Assembly (NCBI RefSeq): GCF_005405385.1
Contig: NZ_BJDY01000007.1
Location: 186,001 to 250,000 of the forward strand
DNA length: 64,000 nucleotides
From: Lactiplantibacillus mudanjiangensis
GTDB taxonomy: Bacteria > Bacillota > Bacilli > Lactobacillales > Lactobacillaceae
Reading direction: 5' to 3'
A model generated the notes under the pieces. That model had not been told where the DNA came from. It searched no databases and saw only the letters and a list, made by a program, of their open reading frames with translations. This document shows positions 52,270 through 60,729 of the stretch, piece by piece. Position 1 is the first letter of the stretch. Every line of letters starts with the position of its first letter. Both the position numbers and the translations under genes were made by a program.

Positions 52270-52712
52270 CTGATATCAGCTTACAAAGCATCTCCAATTT
52301 TAACAGGCTAAGAATCATAGCATATCGATTAAGCCAAGCTTTTGAGCCTAATCCAGCTTGACCTAAATTAAGTATCCTAACACTAAAAAACGTCAATCGA
52401 TCATTGCTAGCCTACTTGAAGATGACAAAAGTTAATCAAATATTACAGAATTGTTTCAATTAATGCTAACTTTCACTTTTTGACCACTTTATTGCACAAA
52501 AAATAGGTTGGTTTATTTAATCCTTAAAACCTTGTCTAACCGCTGTTATTCCCAATCTCAAAAGTTAAAAAAACGTAAAATTACCCAATATACCCTAGTT
52601 TTCCCAACTGTGACGGGTATTTAACGGCATAGTAATTGCCTATTAACACAACTGTAACACTAGTCCGGTATGCTATTAGTATTCGATAAACGAACGGGGA
52701 ATAATTAAAAAT
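52270..52712. other. 443-base intergenic region without a visible gene
   Basis: A very A/T-rich spacer between the divergent XRE-membrane gene and the small wall hydrolase. It must hold both promoters, and AACGGGG is the ribosome site for the latter. I see no open frame, repeat copy or convincing riboswitch. Long AT-rich leaders are common before lactobacillar muralytic genes. Confidence 0.5.
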
Positions 52713-53111
52713 ATGAAAAATCTTAAAGTGAAATTTGCAGCCTTATTATTAATCTTCAGTTGTGCCTTTGGTTTAGTGACCAATGTCGCTGCTGACTTAG
52801 TACCTTCAACCACGGTTACAGCCCAAGCCGCTTCACTCACCGCTAGCCAAAAGAAACAAATCAAAGCCATCAATGCTGGCTTATCAAAAAAACAAAAAGC
52901 TGCTAAAAACTGGATCGCTTACCGCGAATCAAGTTACAGCTACACGGCTCGTAATGGGAATTGTTACGGTCGTTACCAATTATTACGGTCATACCTTCAC
53001 GGTAACTACTCTGCTGTTAACCAAGAAAAGATGGCTAACAAGTATGTTGCTGGTCGTTATGGTAACTGGACTGGTGCTAAACGTTTCTGGCAAAGTCATC
53101 ACTGGTACTAG
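52713..53111 (+). CDS. Small secreted transglycosylase-like (APF-type) protein
   Basis: A 132-residue exported protein. A signal peptide (about 1-40, ending AQA-A) is followed by a short basic helix and the C-terminal domain seen in aggregation-promoting factor and resuscitation-type muralytic proteins: WIAYRESSYSYTARNGNCYGRYQL, then YVAGRYGNWTGAKRFWQSHHWY. The Glu in YRESS is the likely catalytic acid for cutting peptidoglycan glycan strands. No LysM or SH3 domain is present. It has its own long leader and strong terminator, so expression is probably high. Confidence 0.82.
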   Translation: MKNLKVKFAALLLIFSCAFGLVTNVAADLVPSTTVTAQAASLTASQKKQIKAINAGLSKKQKAAKNWIAYRESSYSYTARNGNCYGRYQLLRSYLHGNYSAVNQEKMANKYVAGRYGNWTGAKRFWQSHHWY

Positions 53112-53154
53112 ACCTATTAGCCTTTCACATTTTTAATGACACCCATATAAAATA

Positions 53155-53204
53155 CCCAGCGTGGTTGGACGACAGATGGTCGTTAACTACGCTGGGATTT
53201 TTTT
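53155..53204 (+). terminator. Terminator of the APF-type gene
   Basis: CCCAGCGTGGTTG and TAACTACGCTGGG form a long stem followed by seven T. Confidence 0.85.
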
Positions 53205-53216
53205 ATCTCTTTTTAC

Positions 53217-53579
53217 TTAAATATCATCGCGATTAAGCAATTCAATCGTTTCACCATCGGCACGACGGCGATCAATATTGTCTTCACCCCACGTGCAAAG
53301 TTCATGTAAAATACCTGATAAGCTTTGCCCATACTCGGTGAGTTGATAATCAACTCGTGGTGGGACTTGTTGATAGACATGCCGTTGCACAATTTGCGCC
53401 GCTTCTAGTTCCCGTAATTGTTGCGTCAACATTTTTTGCGTGATTTGGGGAATCGCACGCTTTAAATCACTATTACGCATAGTTTGATGACGTAAGTGAC
53501 ATAAAATAATCGACTTCCATTTGCCACCGATAATTTCCATCGTGGCTTCAACACCAATATGATACGTTTTGGTTGGCAT
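53217..53579 (-). CDS. HxlR-family transcriptional regulator
   Basis: A 120-residue winged-helix protein with the typical EIIGGKWKSIILCHLRHQTMRNSDLKRAIPQITQKMLTQQLRELE core and the wing RVDYQLTEYGQSL. The ATG at 53579 follows GGAGG, while the frame is open to 53624. Two Cys (in ILCHL and LCTWGED) could act as redox sensors. It is divergent from an MFS exporter, with a dyad in the spacer, so it probably controls that exporter. Confidence 0.9.
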   Translation of the reverse strand: MPTKTYHIGVEATMEIIGGKWKSIILCHLRHQTMRNSDLKRAIPQITQKMLTQQLRELEAAQIVQRHVYQQVPPRVDYQLTEYGQSLSGILHELCTWGEDNIDRRRADGETIELLNRDDI

Positions 53580-53610
53580 CTGTTTTCCTCCTAATCCATG
53601 GTTACTTTTT

Positions 53611-53666
53611 AGTACGTATGGCACTTTTAAGTATGTACTTGTTTAAAAGTTCCTCGCTAGTATAAT
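53611..53666. promoter_or_regulatory. HxlR operator and MFS promoter
   Basis: AGTACGTA and TATGTACT form an inverted repeat over 53611-53639. It overlaps the -35 TTGTTT (53639-53644) of a promoter with a perfect -10 TATAAT (53661-53666), spaced by 16 bases. Binding would block transcription of the exporter. Confidence 0.6.
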
Positions 53667-53703
53667 CAATATTTATCAACTTAGCAACCTTTAGGAGGAA
53701 CAT

Positions 53704-54903
53704 ATGCAAAAACAAATTTCAGCCAGCTGGACGCTCCTCGCGTTGGCCATCAGTGCCTTTGCCATCGGCTCTACCGAATTCATTAGTGTCGGCTTAATGC
53801 CGATGCTCGTTAACAGTTTCCACATTGACTTAGCTCAAGCGGGGTTAACCGTTTCAGTCTACGCCCTAGGTATCATGGTCGGCGCGCCGGTGATGACGTT
53901 ATTAACAGGACAACTCAATCGTCATCGGTTAATGCTCCTGATTATGGGCCTATTTATTGCCGGTAATCTGCTTGCCGCTATCGCCCCAACCTTTCAAGTC
54001 TTGCTCGTTGGACGCGTTATCGCGGCATTAGCACATGGGATCTTTATGACCGTTGCTTCTGTCATTGCCGCAGATGTTGTCGCCCCTGAAAAACGGGCCT
54101 CAGCCATCGCAGTCATGTTTACCGGTCTAACCGTCGCTACCGTCACCGGTGTGCCACTGGGTACCATGATCGGTCAACTGGGTGGCTGGCGCTGGTCATT
54201 TATCTTCATTAGTGGCATTGGCGTGATCGGCTTATTGGCTGACTATTGGTTAATTCCACGCCATTTACCATTACCAGCTAAAGCTACGGCCGCTGGAATC
54301 TTACGAATTTTGACCAATCCGCAACTTTTGCTGGCTTTACTCGTTACGGCTTTAGGTTATGGTGGGACTTTTGTGGCTTACACTTACTTGTCACCACTAT
54401 TGGAACAATCGATGGGCTGGTCCGCCAATGCCGTCGTCATCATCTTGGTTGTTTATGGGTTGATGGTTGCTTTTGGGAATACCATGGGTGGCCGCTTAGC
54501 CAATGCTAAGCCATTAACCGCTCTGTTTAAAATGTTCGTTGGATTATTTGTAACATTACTCGTCCTTGGTGTCACCGCTCACAGCCATTGGTTAGGCCTA
54601 CTCACGATTCTCGTGATGGGGATCTTCGCCTTTATGAATGTGCCTGGTTTACAGCTCTATATCGTTCAATTAGCTGAGGATCAGACCCCCAATGATATTA
54701 CGATGGCTTCAGCCTTGAACATCGCGGCTTTTAATGTCGGGATTGCTTTAGGTTCTGGTATTGGTGGTCAAGTCACCACACAATTTGGTTTGGCTTGGAC
54801 ACCGGTCTTTGGCGCGATCATGGTGGCCGTTAGTTTAATCTTACTCGGTGGCCTCATCTGGCTAGCCAAACCCGTTCGGCAACTCGCACGCAAACATCGC
54901 TAA
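53704..54903 (+). CDS. MFS exporter, AraJ/YdhP-type DHA1 family
   Basis: A 399-residue protein with twelve hydrophobic helices. FAIGSTEFISVGLMPMLVNSF at helix 1 is the hallmark of the AraJ/YdhP/NepI group. GRVIAALAHGIFMTVASVIAADVV (motif A/C region) and VTGVPLGTMIGQLGGWRWSF also match. It should export small molecules (drugs, nucleosides or sugars) with protons. GGAGG precedes the ATG. The divergent HxlR regulator suggests induction by its substrate or by reactive electrophiles. Confidence 0.9.
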   Translation: MQKQISASWTLLALAISAFAIGSTEFISVGLMPMLVNSFHIDLAQAGLTVSVYALGIMVGAPVMTLLTGQLNRHRLMLLIMGLFIAGNLLAAIAPTFQVLLVGRVIAALAHGIFMTVASVIAADVVAPEKRASAIAVMFTGLTVATVTGVPLGTMIGQLGGWRWSFIFISGIGVIGLLADYWLIPRHLPLPAKATAAGILRILTNPQLLLALLVTALGYGGTFVAYTYLSPLLEQSMGWSANAVVIILVVYGLMVAFGNTMGGRLANAKPLTALFKMFVGLFVTLLVLGVTAHSHWLGLLTILVMGIFAFMNVPGLQLYIVQLAEDQTPNDITMASALNIAAFNVGIALGSGIGGQVTTQFGLAWTPVFGAIMVAVSLILLGGLIWLAKPVRQLARKHR

Positions 54904-54908
54904 TTACC

Positions 54909-54948
54909 AAAAGACGCTTAGAATTTTGAAATTCTAAGCGTCTTTTTT
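54909..54948. terminator. Bidirectional terminator between the MFS and cad genes
   Basis: AAAAGACGCTTAGAATTT and AAATTCTAAGCGTCTTTT form a nearly perfect 18-base stem, serving both convergent genes. Confidence 0.85.
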
Positions 54949-54958
54949 CGTATACAGT

Positions 54959-55273
54959 TTAATCATGATGTGGTTCGTGTTTAATTTCATGGGCAACATG
55001 GCCTAACATGGCATTCACCATTTCTAGAATATGCGGATCATCCAAGCAGTAATAAACATGCTTACCCTGTTTACTACGAGTGACTAATTGATACTCATAT
55101 AAAATAGCCAGTTGGTGGGAAACCATGGGTTGAGGTAAATTTACGTGCGCGACGATACTTGAAACATCGGCTTCGTGATTCTCTAAAAAGTATAAGATCT
55201 TGATCCGATTAACATTACTCAACACTTTATAAATTTTCACCGCTTCTGCTAAAATCGCATCGTTCACTTCCAC
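54959..55273 (-). CDS. ArsR/SmtB-family metal sensor with alpha5 site
   Basis: A 104-residue winged-helix repressor (MVSHQLAILYEYQLVTRSKQGKHVYYCL). It lacks the ELCVC motif of CadC. Instead Asp79, His81, His92 and His95 have exactly the spacing (2, 11, 3) of the alpha5 ligands of CzrA and SmtB, which sense Zn/Co and sometimes Cd. The tail is His-rich (HEIKHEPHHD). It follows the exporter gene cadD by 19 bases and should release the dyad at 55882-55912 when it binds metal. Confidence 0.9.
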   Translation of the reverse strand: MEVNDAILAEAVKIYKVLSNVNRIKILYFLENHEADVSSIVAHVNLPQPMVSHQLAILYEYQLVTRSKQGKHVYYCLDDPHILEMVNAMLGHVAHEIKHEPHHD

Positions 55274-55292
55274 GTTAAACCCCTCCGTTTAG

Positions 55293-55856
55293 TTAAAATA
55301 AGGCAATTAAATGACTAATTAGGCCACTATCCCAGAAGACATACAACCCAATTAGGACATAACAAACCTTCATTAGTTTTTCACCGTGAGCCGTCATGAC
55401 CCGTGACACAGCTGGGACGTCCGCAATCAACTTGATCACTAATACCACGAGAATCGTCAAGACACCGATGAAAACTAAGGTCATTAAGAAGTGTACCATA
55501 GTTTCACCAACTAAGACTGGTAAGAAAATTGAGAGATTACATCCCGCACAAACAGAGAGGTACGTCATTAACACACTTAACATCGGTGAGTGACTCGTTT
55601 TATCCCCATCGTCATCATCGTCATCGTGAAAAGCCAGATAAATAGGTAGAATCCCTAATACCCCTAAAATCCATTCTGGCAAAAATAAAGCCAAGGCTTT
55701 ACCAATGAAGAAACTTGCCGTCAATAAAATCAAGTTACCAATTAGATAGCCGATCATGACCTGACTGACCCGATACTTTTTCAACAAAAAGATCAACATA
55801 AAGAAAAAATCCAAATTGACACTTAAAAATGTTACTGTTAATAACCAATAATTCAC
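55293..55856 (-). CDS. cadD: CadD-type cadmium resistance exporter
   Basis: A 187-residue membrane protein with about five helices, typical of the CadD family of small Cd/heavy-metal exporters. A run of six Asp (HDDDDDDGDK) lies in a cytoplasmic loop and could collect metal ions, and CAGCN in a later helix may line the pathway. It is the first gene of a two-gene operon with the ArsR sensor, the same order as cadD-cadX in staphylococci. The upstream dyad implies repression without metal. Confidence 0.88.
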   Translation of the reverse strand: MNYWLLTVTFLSVNLDFFFMLIFLLKKYRVSQVMIGYLIGNLILLTASFFIGKALALFLPEWILGVLGILPIYLAFHDDDDDDGDKTSHSPMLSVLMTYLSVCAGCNLSIFLPVLVGETMVHFLMTLVFIGVLTILVVLVIKLIADVPAVSRVMTAHGEKLMKVCYVLIGLYVFWDSGLISHLIALF

Positions 55857-55881
55857 GATTTAACCCTCTTTCACTCTTTAA

Positions 55882-55912
55882 TACATATTATATGCCACAT
55901 ATGTAATATGTA
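55882..55912. promoter_or_regulatory. ArsR-type operator of cadD
   Basis: TACATATTA (55882-55890) and TAATATGTA (55904-55912) form a perfect 9-base inverted repeat with a 13-base gap. An inner CATATG lies within. The AT-rich form and spacing suit an ArsR/SmtB repressor. Confidence 0.65.
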
Positions 55913-55923
55913 AAGAAGTAAAA

Positions 55924-55953
55924 TAAAAACGCCGTCATTAACGACGACGCTTC
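55924..55953 (-). terminator. Terminator of the MucBP adhesin gene
   Basis: GCGTCGTCGTTAATGACGGCG forms a short GC-rich stem followed by five T on the minus strand, eight bases after the stop codon. Confidence 0.65.
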
Positions 55954-55960
55954 TGTTAAT

Positions 55961-58900
55961 TTAATGTTCACGCTTACGCCAACCGGTCAAACCAAGTAAA
56001 CTCCCTAACAAGGTCAACCCCCATAACGGTGAGACGGTTTGGTCGGACGTTTGTGGTAAACTCGTTGCTTGTTTATTTGCGGTCTTAATTTGGACTGTTG
56101 CTGCGTGGGCTGTCGGTTTAGTCAATACCACTTTATCTGTTGGCGTGATTTTCGCAGCAGCCATTTGCTTAGTTGGTTGTGCCGTGACGCCCTTAATCTT
56201 AGCCGCTGTTGGTTCAGATAACGTTGGCTGTTCTGGTTGATCAACATCGGTACCCGGGCCTGGATTAACAGTATCACCCGTACCAGGATTTTCAATTGGT
56301 TCGTAGATATAAGTTATCGTTAAATCGGTCAAACCAAACGTACCATTGGCATTGTCCGGTTGCGACACTAATCGGTAACCATCAATCGTTGCAGCCGTAG
56401 TCGCGTAGCTTTCACCCGTTTTGCCGGTAAATTGCTGATTTGGCGCTAATTGTTGACCGGTCGCCGTGACATAACGTGCGGTTACCGTGACAGTGTGATC
56501 CGGTGTTACTGGTGGTGTCACCGGATCCACTTGATAAATGAAGGTTAAGATTACTGGCTGACTACCATACATCCCTGAAGGCTGTCCTTGAACCGTTTGA
56601 TACGTGTATCCAGTGATAGTCGGTGCCGTCACCGCATAACTAGTCCCGATTTTGCCAGTTAAAACAGTATCAGCTTGCAATGTTTTACCAGTGGCATCTT
56701 GATATCGAACTGTCACGGTATTCGTTTGTTCCGCAATCGCATAAATCAACGTGACTTCGGCTGGGTGTTCATCATATACCCCGGTGATATCACCTTGCGC
56801 ACTTTGGTACGTGTATCCGCCAATCGTTGGCGTGGCGACTGTATAAGTTGAACCCACTTGTCCCGTTAAAATCGTGTCCGCTTGTAACGTCTTGCCATCC
56901 GTATCTTGGTAATGCACCGTCACCGTATTTTGTGCCGTCGCATAAACTAATGTTACTTCAGTTGGTTGTTCACCATAAGTCCCCGTCACGTCACCTTGGG
57001 CATCTTGATACGTGTAACCTTTAATCGTTGGTGTTTGAACCGCATAATCTGTCCCAATTTGTCCCGTTAAAACATCATCAGCCTGTAATGTCTTACCAGT
57101 TGTATCTTGATAATGAACCGTTACCGTTGATTGGGCTTCATTATAAATGAATGTGACTTCGGTTGGCGTATCACTGTAAGTCCCGCTGGCGTTACCTTGC
57201 GTTGATTGATACGTATAACCTAATAAGGTTGGTGCTTGAATCGCAAAGTCTGTCCCGATTTGCCCCGTTTCAATCGTATCAGCTTTAAGTGTCTTGCCAC
57301 TCATATCTTGATAATGAACCGTCACCGTTGAGTAAGCTTCATCATAAATGAACGTCACTTTGGTTGGCGTGTCACCGTAAGTTCCACTGGCATTGCCTTG
57401 TGTTGATTGATACGTATAACCTAATAAAGTTGGTGCTTGAATCGCAAAATCTGTTCCGATTTGTCCCGTTTCAATCGTATCAGCCTTGAGCATTTTACCG
57501 CTCGCATTTTGGTAGTGAACCGTTATTGTTGAATAGGCTTCATTGTAAATGAACGTCACTTCGGTTGGCGTATCGCCGTAAGTCCCGCTGGCATTACCTT
57601 GTGTTGATTGGTATGTGTATCCTAATAACGTTGGCGCTTGAATATTAAAGTCCGTTCCGATTTGCCCGGTTTCGGTCGTATCGGCCTTGAGCGTTTTACC
57701 ACTCGCATTTTGATAGTGAACCGTTACCGTTGAATAGGCCATCTGATAAACAAAGTTCACGGTTTGTGCCGTATCTGAGAACATCCCCGTCATGTTAGTC
57801 GGGACGGTCTTCAACTGATAGCCAGTAATCGCTTTGGCTTGGGCCGCATAGCTTTCGCCAACTAACCCAGATAGCGTTTCAGTATCAGCCAAAATCTTGC
57901 CCTGCTCATCAACATAATTAACCGTAACGTCTTCGGCATCGTTCGCAACAATATACGGTGTAAACATATCCGCAACCTCGTTACCAGCCGCATCATTAAA
58001 AATAGAAATCATGTAGTACGTATATGGGCTTTGAACCACTCCGTAACCTGGGTAAGGACTTGTTGTTGGCCCTGGCGTGATTTGACTCCGCATCATTTGA
58101 TAGTCAATTTGATCGCCATTAAGCGTATTGGTTCCACCATTGTAAAATAATCGAACCGCCGCATTAGGAAAACCAGTTGGAAAAATCGGAATTGCTCGGC
58201 TAGCTGAATCGGTCAACATAAAGGTCATACCCTTTGGTGCTTTCACCGGATTGGTCATGGTATATTTACCAGTCGTTGGAATGTAGACCGCCGTATTATC
58301 AATAAATTGACCCGTAAAACCGAATCCCGCTGTATACTGGGCCGCATCTAACGATGAAAAATCCGCGATACAATCATTGTTTAAATTTAAATCAACTAAG
58401 TTTTTTAAATTGGCAATTGGTGTAATATCAGAAACTCGCTGACTAACTAACTGCAAATAAGTTAGCTTTGTTAAGGCAGCCAATGGCGTAATATCCACAA
58501 TATCACCACGCATTGCCTCACTAGCATTTAAATTATTGAGAAGATCCAAACTTGTTAGATTGGTTGCATATTGTAGCCCCGCTAATGAAAACGAACTTTT
58601 GCCATCGATATAGCTGGATACTCGAGAATTTTGTAATGAAAATTGTGTTAAGTACAATAGGTCACTTTGTTTAATATCTGCAACACTGGCCCACGTCTTT
58701 CCTGCATCACTTGCATTCAAATTATACAGAACAGCCTGTTGCAACGTTTTATTTGGCATCCATTGATCAATGGTTTCATTGTCTACTGCTGCCACCGCCG
58801 CTACAGGAGTGGCCATCGTTCGCGTAGCCCGCTGTGGCTTGGCAACCGACTTAGCTGGGGTTGCTGCACTAACTGGCTGCGCAACTGATGACGCCGATTC

Positions 58901-59341
58901 GGTAGATGTCGCCGGAGTTGCAGCGTTTTCATTAGAGGTCGTACTTGAGGTTCCAGCTGAAGCTGCCGGTTCACTACTACTATTCGAAGCCGGCGCTGTT
59001 GACCCGGCTGAAGTCGTTGATTTAGGCGTTGCTGAGCTTGTCGCTGAAGTGGCTTGGCTAGCCTCACTCGTTGTTTTTTGGTCAGCTGAAGTCGCGGGTT
59101 GTGTTGCCGCAGAAGTGGTCAATTGCGCCGTTGCTGTGCTTGCTGGTAAGGCGACCGATTTAGAGGCCGTTGTTGATGCCGTTACCGCTGTCGTCCCAGT
59201 CTCAGTCGACTCACTGGCCGTATCAGCTTGTGCCATCGTGGTCTGCCACGTGCCAAGTACTAATACTGACGTGGTAATCCCCGCCACGAGCCAAAGTTTA
59301 CCTTTTTTATACATCTTAAAATGCTGTTTCGAATTAATCAC
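55961..59341 (-). CDS. LPxTG-anchored MucBP adhesin with leucine-rich repeats
   Basis: A 1126-residue surface protein. The N-terminus has the KxYKxGKxW signal (MYKKGKLWLVAG). Residues 40-175 are Ser/Thr/Ala-rich, 190-350 carry short leucine-rich repeats (LTKLTYLQLVSQRVSDITPIA), and about 480-1030 hold eight MucBP domains. Three of these (starting YSTVTVHYQ or YSTITVHYQ) are almost identical. The end has LPQTSD, a hydrophobic helix and KREH, so sortase A links it to peptidoglycan. MucBP domains bind mucin or host glycans. The GTG start follows GGGGGG. Confidence 0.92.
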   Translation of the reverse strand: MINSKQHFKMYKKGKLWLVAGITTSVLVLGTWQTTMAQADTASESTETGTTAVTASTTASKSVALPASTATAQLTTSAATQPATSADQKTTSEASQATSATSSATPKSTTSAGSTAPASNSSSEPAASAGTSSTTSNENAATPATSTESASSVAQPVSAATPAKSVAKPQRATRTMATPVAAVAAVDNETIDQWMPNKTLQQAVLYNLNASDAGKTWASVADIKQSDLLYLTQFSLQNSRVSSYIDGKSSFSLAGLQYATNLTSLDLLNNLNASEAMRGDIVDITPLAALTKLTYLQLVSQRVSDITPIANLKNLVDLNLNNDCIADFSSLDAAQYTAGFGFTGQFIDNTAVYIPTTGKYTMTNPVKAPKGMTFMLTDSASRAIPIFPTGFPNAAVRLFYNGGTNTLNGDQIDYQMMRSQITPGPTTSPYPGYGVVQSPYTYYMISIFNDAAGNEVADMFTPYIVANDAEDVTVNYVDEQGKILADTETLSGLVGESYAAQAKAITGYQLKTVPTNMTGMFSDTAQTVNFVYQMAYSTVTVHYQNASGKTLKADTTETGQIGTDFNIQAPTLLGYTYQSTQGNASGTYGDTPTEVTFIYNEAYSTITVHYQNASGKMLKADTIETGQIGTDFAIQAPTLLGYTYQSTQGNASGTYGDTPTKVTFIYDEAYSTVTVHYQDMSGKTLKADTIETGQIGTDFAIQAPTLLGYTYQSTQGNASGTYSDTPTEVTFIYNEAQSTVTVHYQDTTGKTLQADDVLTGQIGTDYAVQTPTIKGYTYQDAQGDVTGTYGEQPTEVTLVYATAQNTVTVHYQDTDGKTLQADTILTGQVGSTYTVATPTIGGYTYQSAQGDITGVYDEHPAEVTLIYAIAEQTNTVTVRYQDATGKTLQADTVLTGKIGTSYAVTAPTITGYTYQTVQGQPSGMYGSQPVILTFIYQVDPVTPPVTPDHTVTVTARYVTATGQQLAPNQQFTGKTGESYATTAATIDGYRLVSQPDNANGTFGLTDLTITYIYEPIENPGTGDTVNPGPGTDVDQPEQPTLSEPTAAKIKGVTAQPTKQMAAAKITPTDKVVLTKPTAHAATVQIKTANKQATSLPQTSDQTVSPLWGLTLLGSLLGLTGWRKREH

Positions 59342-59585
59342 AATAATCCCCCCGAATTAAAAATCTAACAAGCATTAAAAAAATTAATGTCGATTAAATA
59401 AGTATCAACAATTCAATTAGCCAAGATATTAGTCTGACAGCCATAGCTCCCTCATTACGAGAAGAAACCATCAAAATCAACATAACTAACAATTATCAAG
59501 TACTTATACTATACTTGTATTTTATCATAAATGCCCTGTTTTAAAAGAATAATTAATAAATTTTCAGTTACTTCTTCATAAGCAC

Positions 59586-59619
59586 AAAAAAAAGTCCCAG
59601 TAACAATTTACTAGGACAC
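59586..59619 (-). terminator. Terminator of the DUF2628-type gene
   Basis: GTCCTAGTAAAT and TTACTGGGAC form the stem, followed by eight T on the minus strand. The rest of the 59342-59626 spacer is AT-rich with nothing else visible. Confidence 0.8.
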
Positions 59620-59626
59620 TTTACCT

Positions 59627-59995
59627 TTAAGCAGCGGCAACCGGTTCAAACCCATCCGCAACTAATTGATTTTTAAACCACGTTTCAAACATGAACCCAT
59701 ACCAAATATCGCCAATCAGCCCCACAATCAGGACCACATCATCAACGAAGAATAGGCCGACAATTGTGTTAACGAGTATCATGGCTAAAAATGGGACGGT
59801 TGCTTTGATAATAAAAAAGCGAACCTGGCAGCGAGGGCTAAATAGCGCATAGAACCAAGTAAACAACAGCGCCCACCAATTAAAGCGACCATAAACTTTT
59901 TTCGTAACCCGTTCGCCATTAATTTCTTTTTCAAAAATCATATCTTGTTTAACTCGCTGATTAAAGCCAAACCATTCCGCCAGTGCAAAATTCAT
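59627..59995 (-). CDS. DUF2628-like small membrane protein
   Basis: A 122-residue protein. The first 40 residues are polar (FNQRVKQDMIFEKEINGERVTKKVYG), then FNWWALLFTWFYALFSPRCQVRFF leads into two further membrane helices. This layout is typical of DUF2628 proteins. The ATG at 59995 follows GGAGG at seven bases, although the frame is open to 60055. Its function is unknown. It is a single gene with a good terminator. Confidence 0.7.
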   Translation of the reverse strand: MNFALAEWFGFNQRVKQDMIFEKEINGERVTKKVYGRFNWWALLFTWFYALFSPRCQVRFFIIKATVPFLAMILVNTIVGLFFVDDVVLIVGLIGDIWYGFMFETWFKNQLVADGFEPVAAA

Positions 59996-60102
59996 CAAAT
60001 AACCTCCGATTTTAACTCTTAATGCATTATAGTCGGCTGTTGGTTCTGCGGTCAACCGCTGAGGGACTTTTGTTACAAGTTTAAATCAAATGCTCGGTAG
60101 GC

Positions 60103-60672
60103 TTGTCACAACCGACACATAACGTGATTAGACATTCACGATCAAAGTGCGTCACCCATCAGTTTCCAGTTAATTTCGCTATTTTTATCGCCGGAGCAGT
60201 TACTGCCAACGCTGACTCAACTTATACCGTTAAAGCAGGTGATTCATCATGGAAAATCTCTCAAACATACGATTTAACTATTAATCAACTTGAAAAAGAC
60301 AATAATATTCAAGGTCATTTAATCTTACCCGGACAAAAGTTGACCATTCCAACTACTAGCACGGCTTCAACGACCACTCCAGCTAAGACCAACACCAGCT
60401 CAACAACTAGTACTAGCACAACTAGCTATACTGGTGACAACTTGAAGAGCTACGTCTTAAGTCAAATGGCATCACGGACTGGCGTATCAGCGGCCACTTG
60501 AGATGCTATTATTACGCGTGAATCTAACTGGCAACCAACTGTACGTAATAGTACTAGTGGTGCCTATGGTTTATTCCAAAATATGCACATTAATGGCGGC
60601 TCAGTTGATGCCCAAGTTGATGCAGCAGTGAGCCTCTACAATGCACAAGGGATGGCGGCTTGGGCACTTTAA
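60103..60672 (+). pseudogene. Broken LysM-transglycosylase gene
   Basis: The reading frame encodes the end of a signal peptide (AGAVTANADS), a LysM domain (TYTVKAGDSSWKISQTYDLTINQL...LTIP), a Ser/Thr linker and a lytic transglycosylase domain ending AVSLYNAQGMAAWAL. In-frame TGA at 60499-60501 stands where this family has tryptophan (TGG), just before DAIITRESNW with the catalytic Glu. The beginning is also damaged: no good start codon and a disrupted signal peptide core. The two lesions suggest real decay rather than one sequencing error. A terminator follows. Confidence 0.85.
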
Positions 60673-60684
60673 ATTAAAGTAAAC

Positions 60685-60715
60685 GGCGACTCACATTTCG
60701 TGAATCGCCGGTTTT
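60685..60715 (+). terminator. Terminator after the broken transglycosylase gene
   Basis: GGCGACTCAC and GTGAATCGCC form a stem with an ATTTC loop, followed by TTTT. It may also serve the convergent copper ATPase gene. Confidence 0.75.
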
Positions 60716-60729
60716 ATATTGCTTACATA

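Noticed and set aside
58770-59360. 196-codon plus-strand frame opposite the adhesin N-terminus
   Set aside because: It is the antisense of a Ser/Thr/Ala-rich coding stretch, which naturally lacks stops. There is no ribosome site, and the opposite strand encodes a clear KxYKxGKxW protein.
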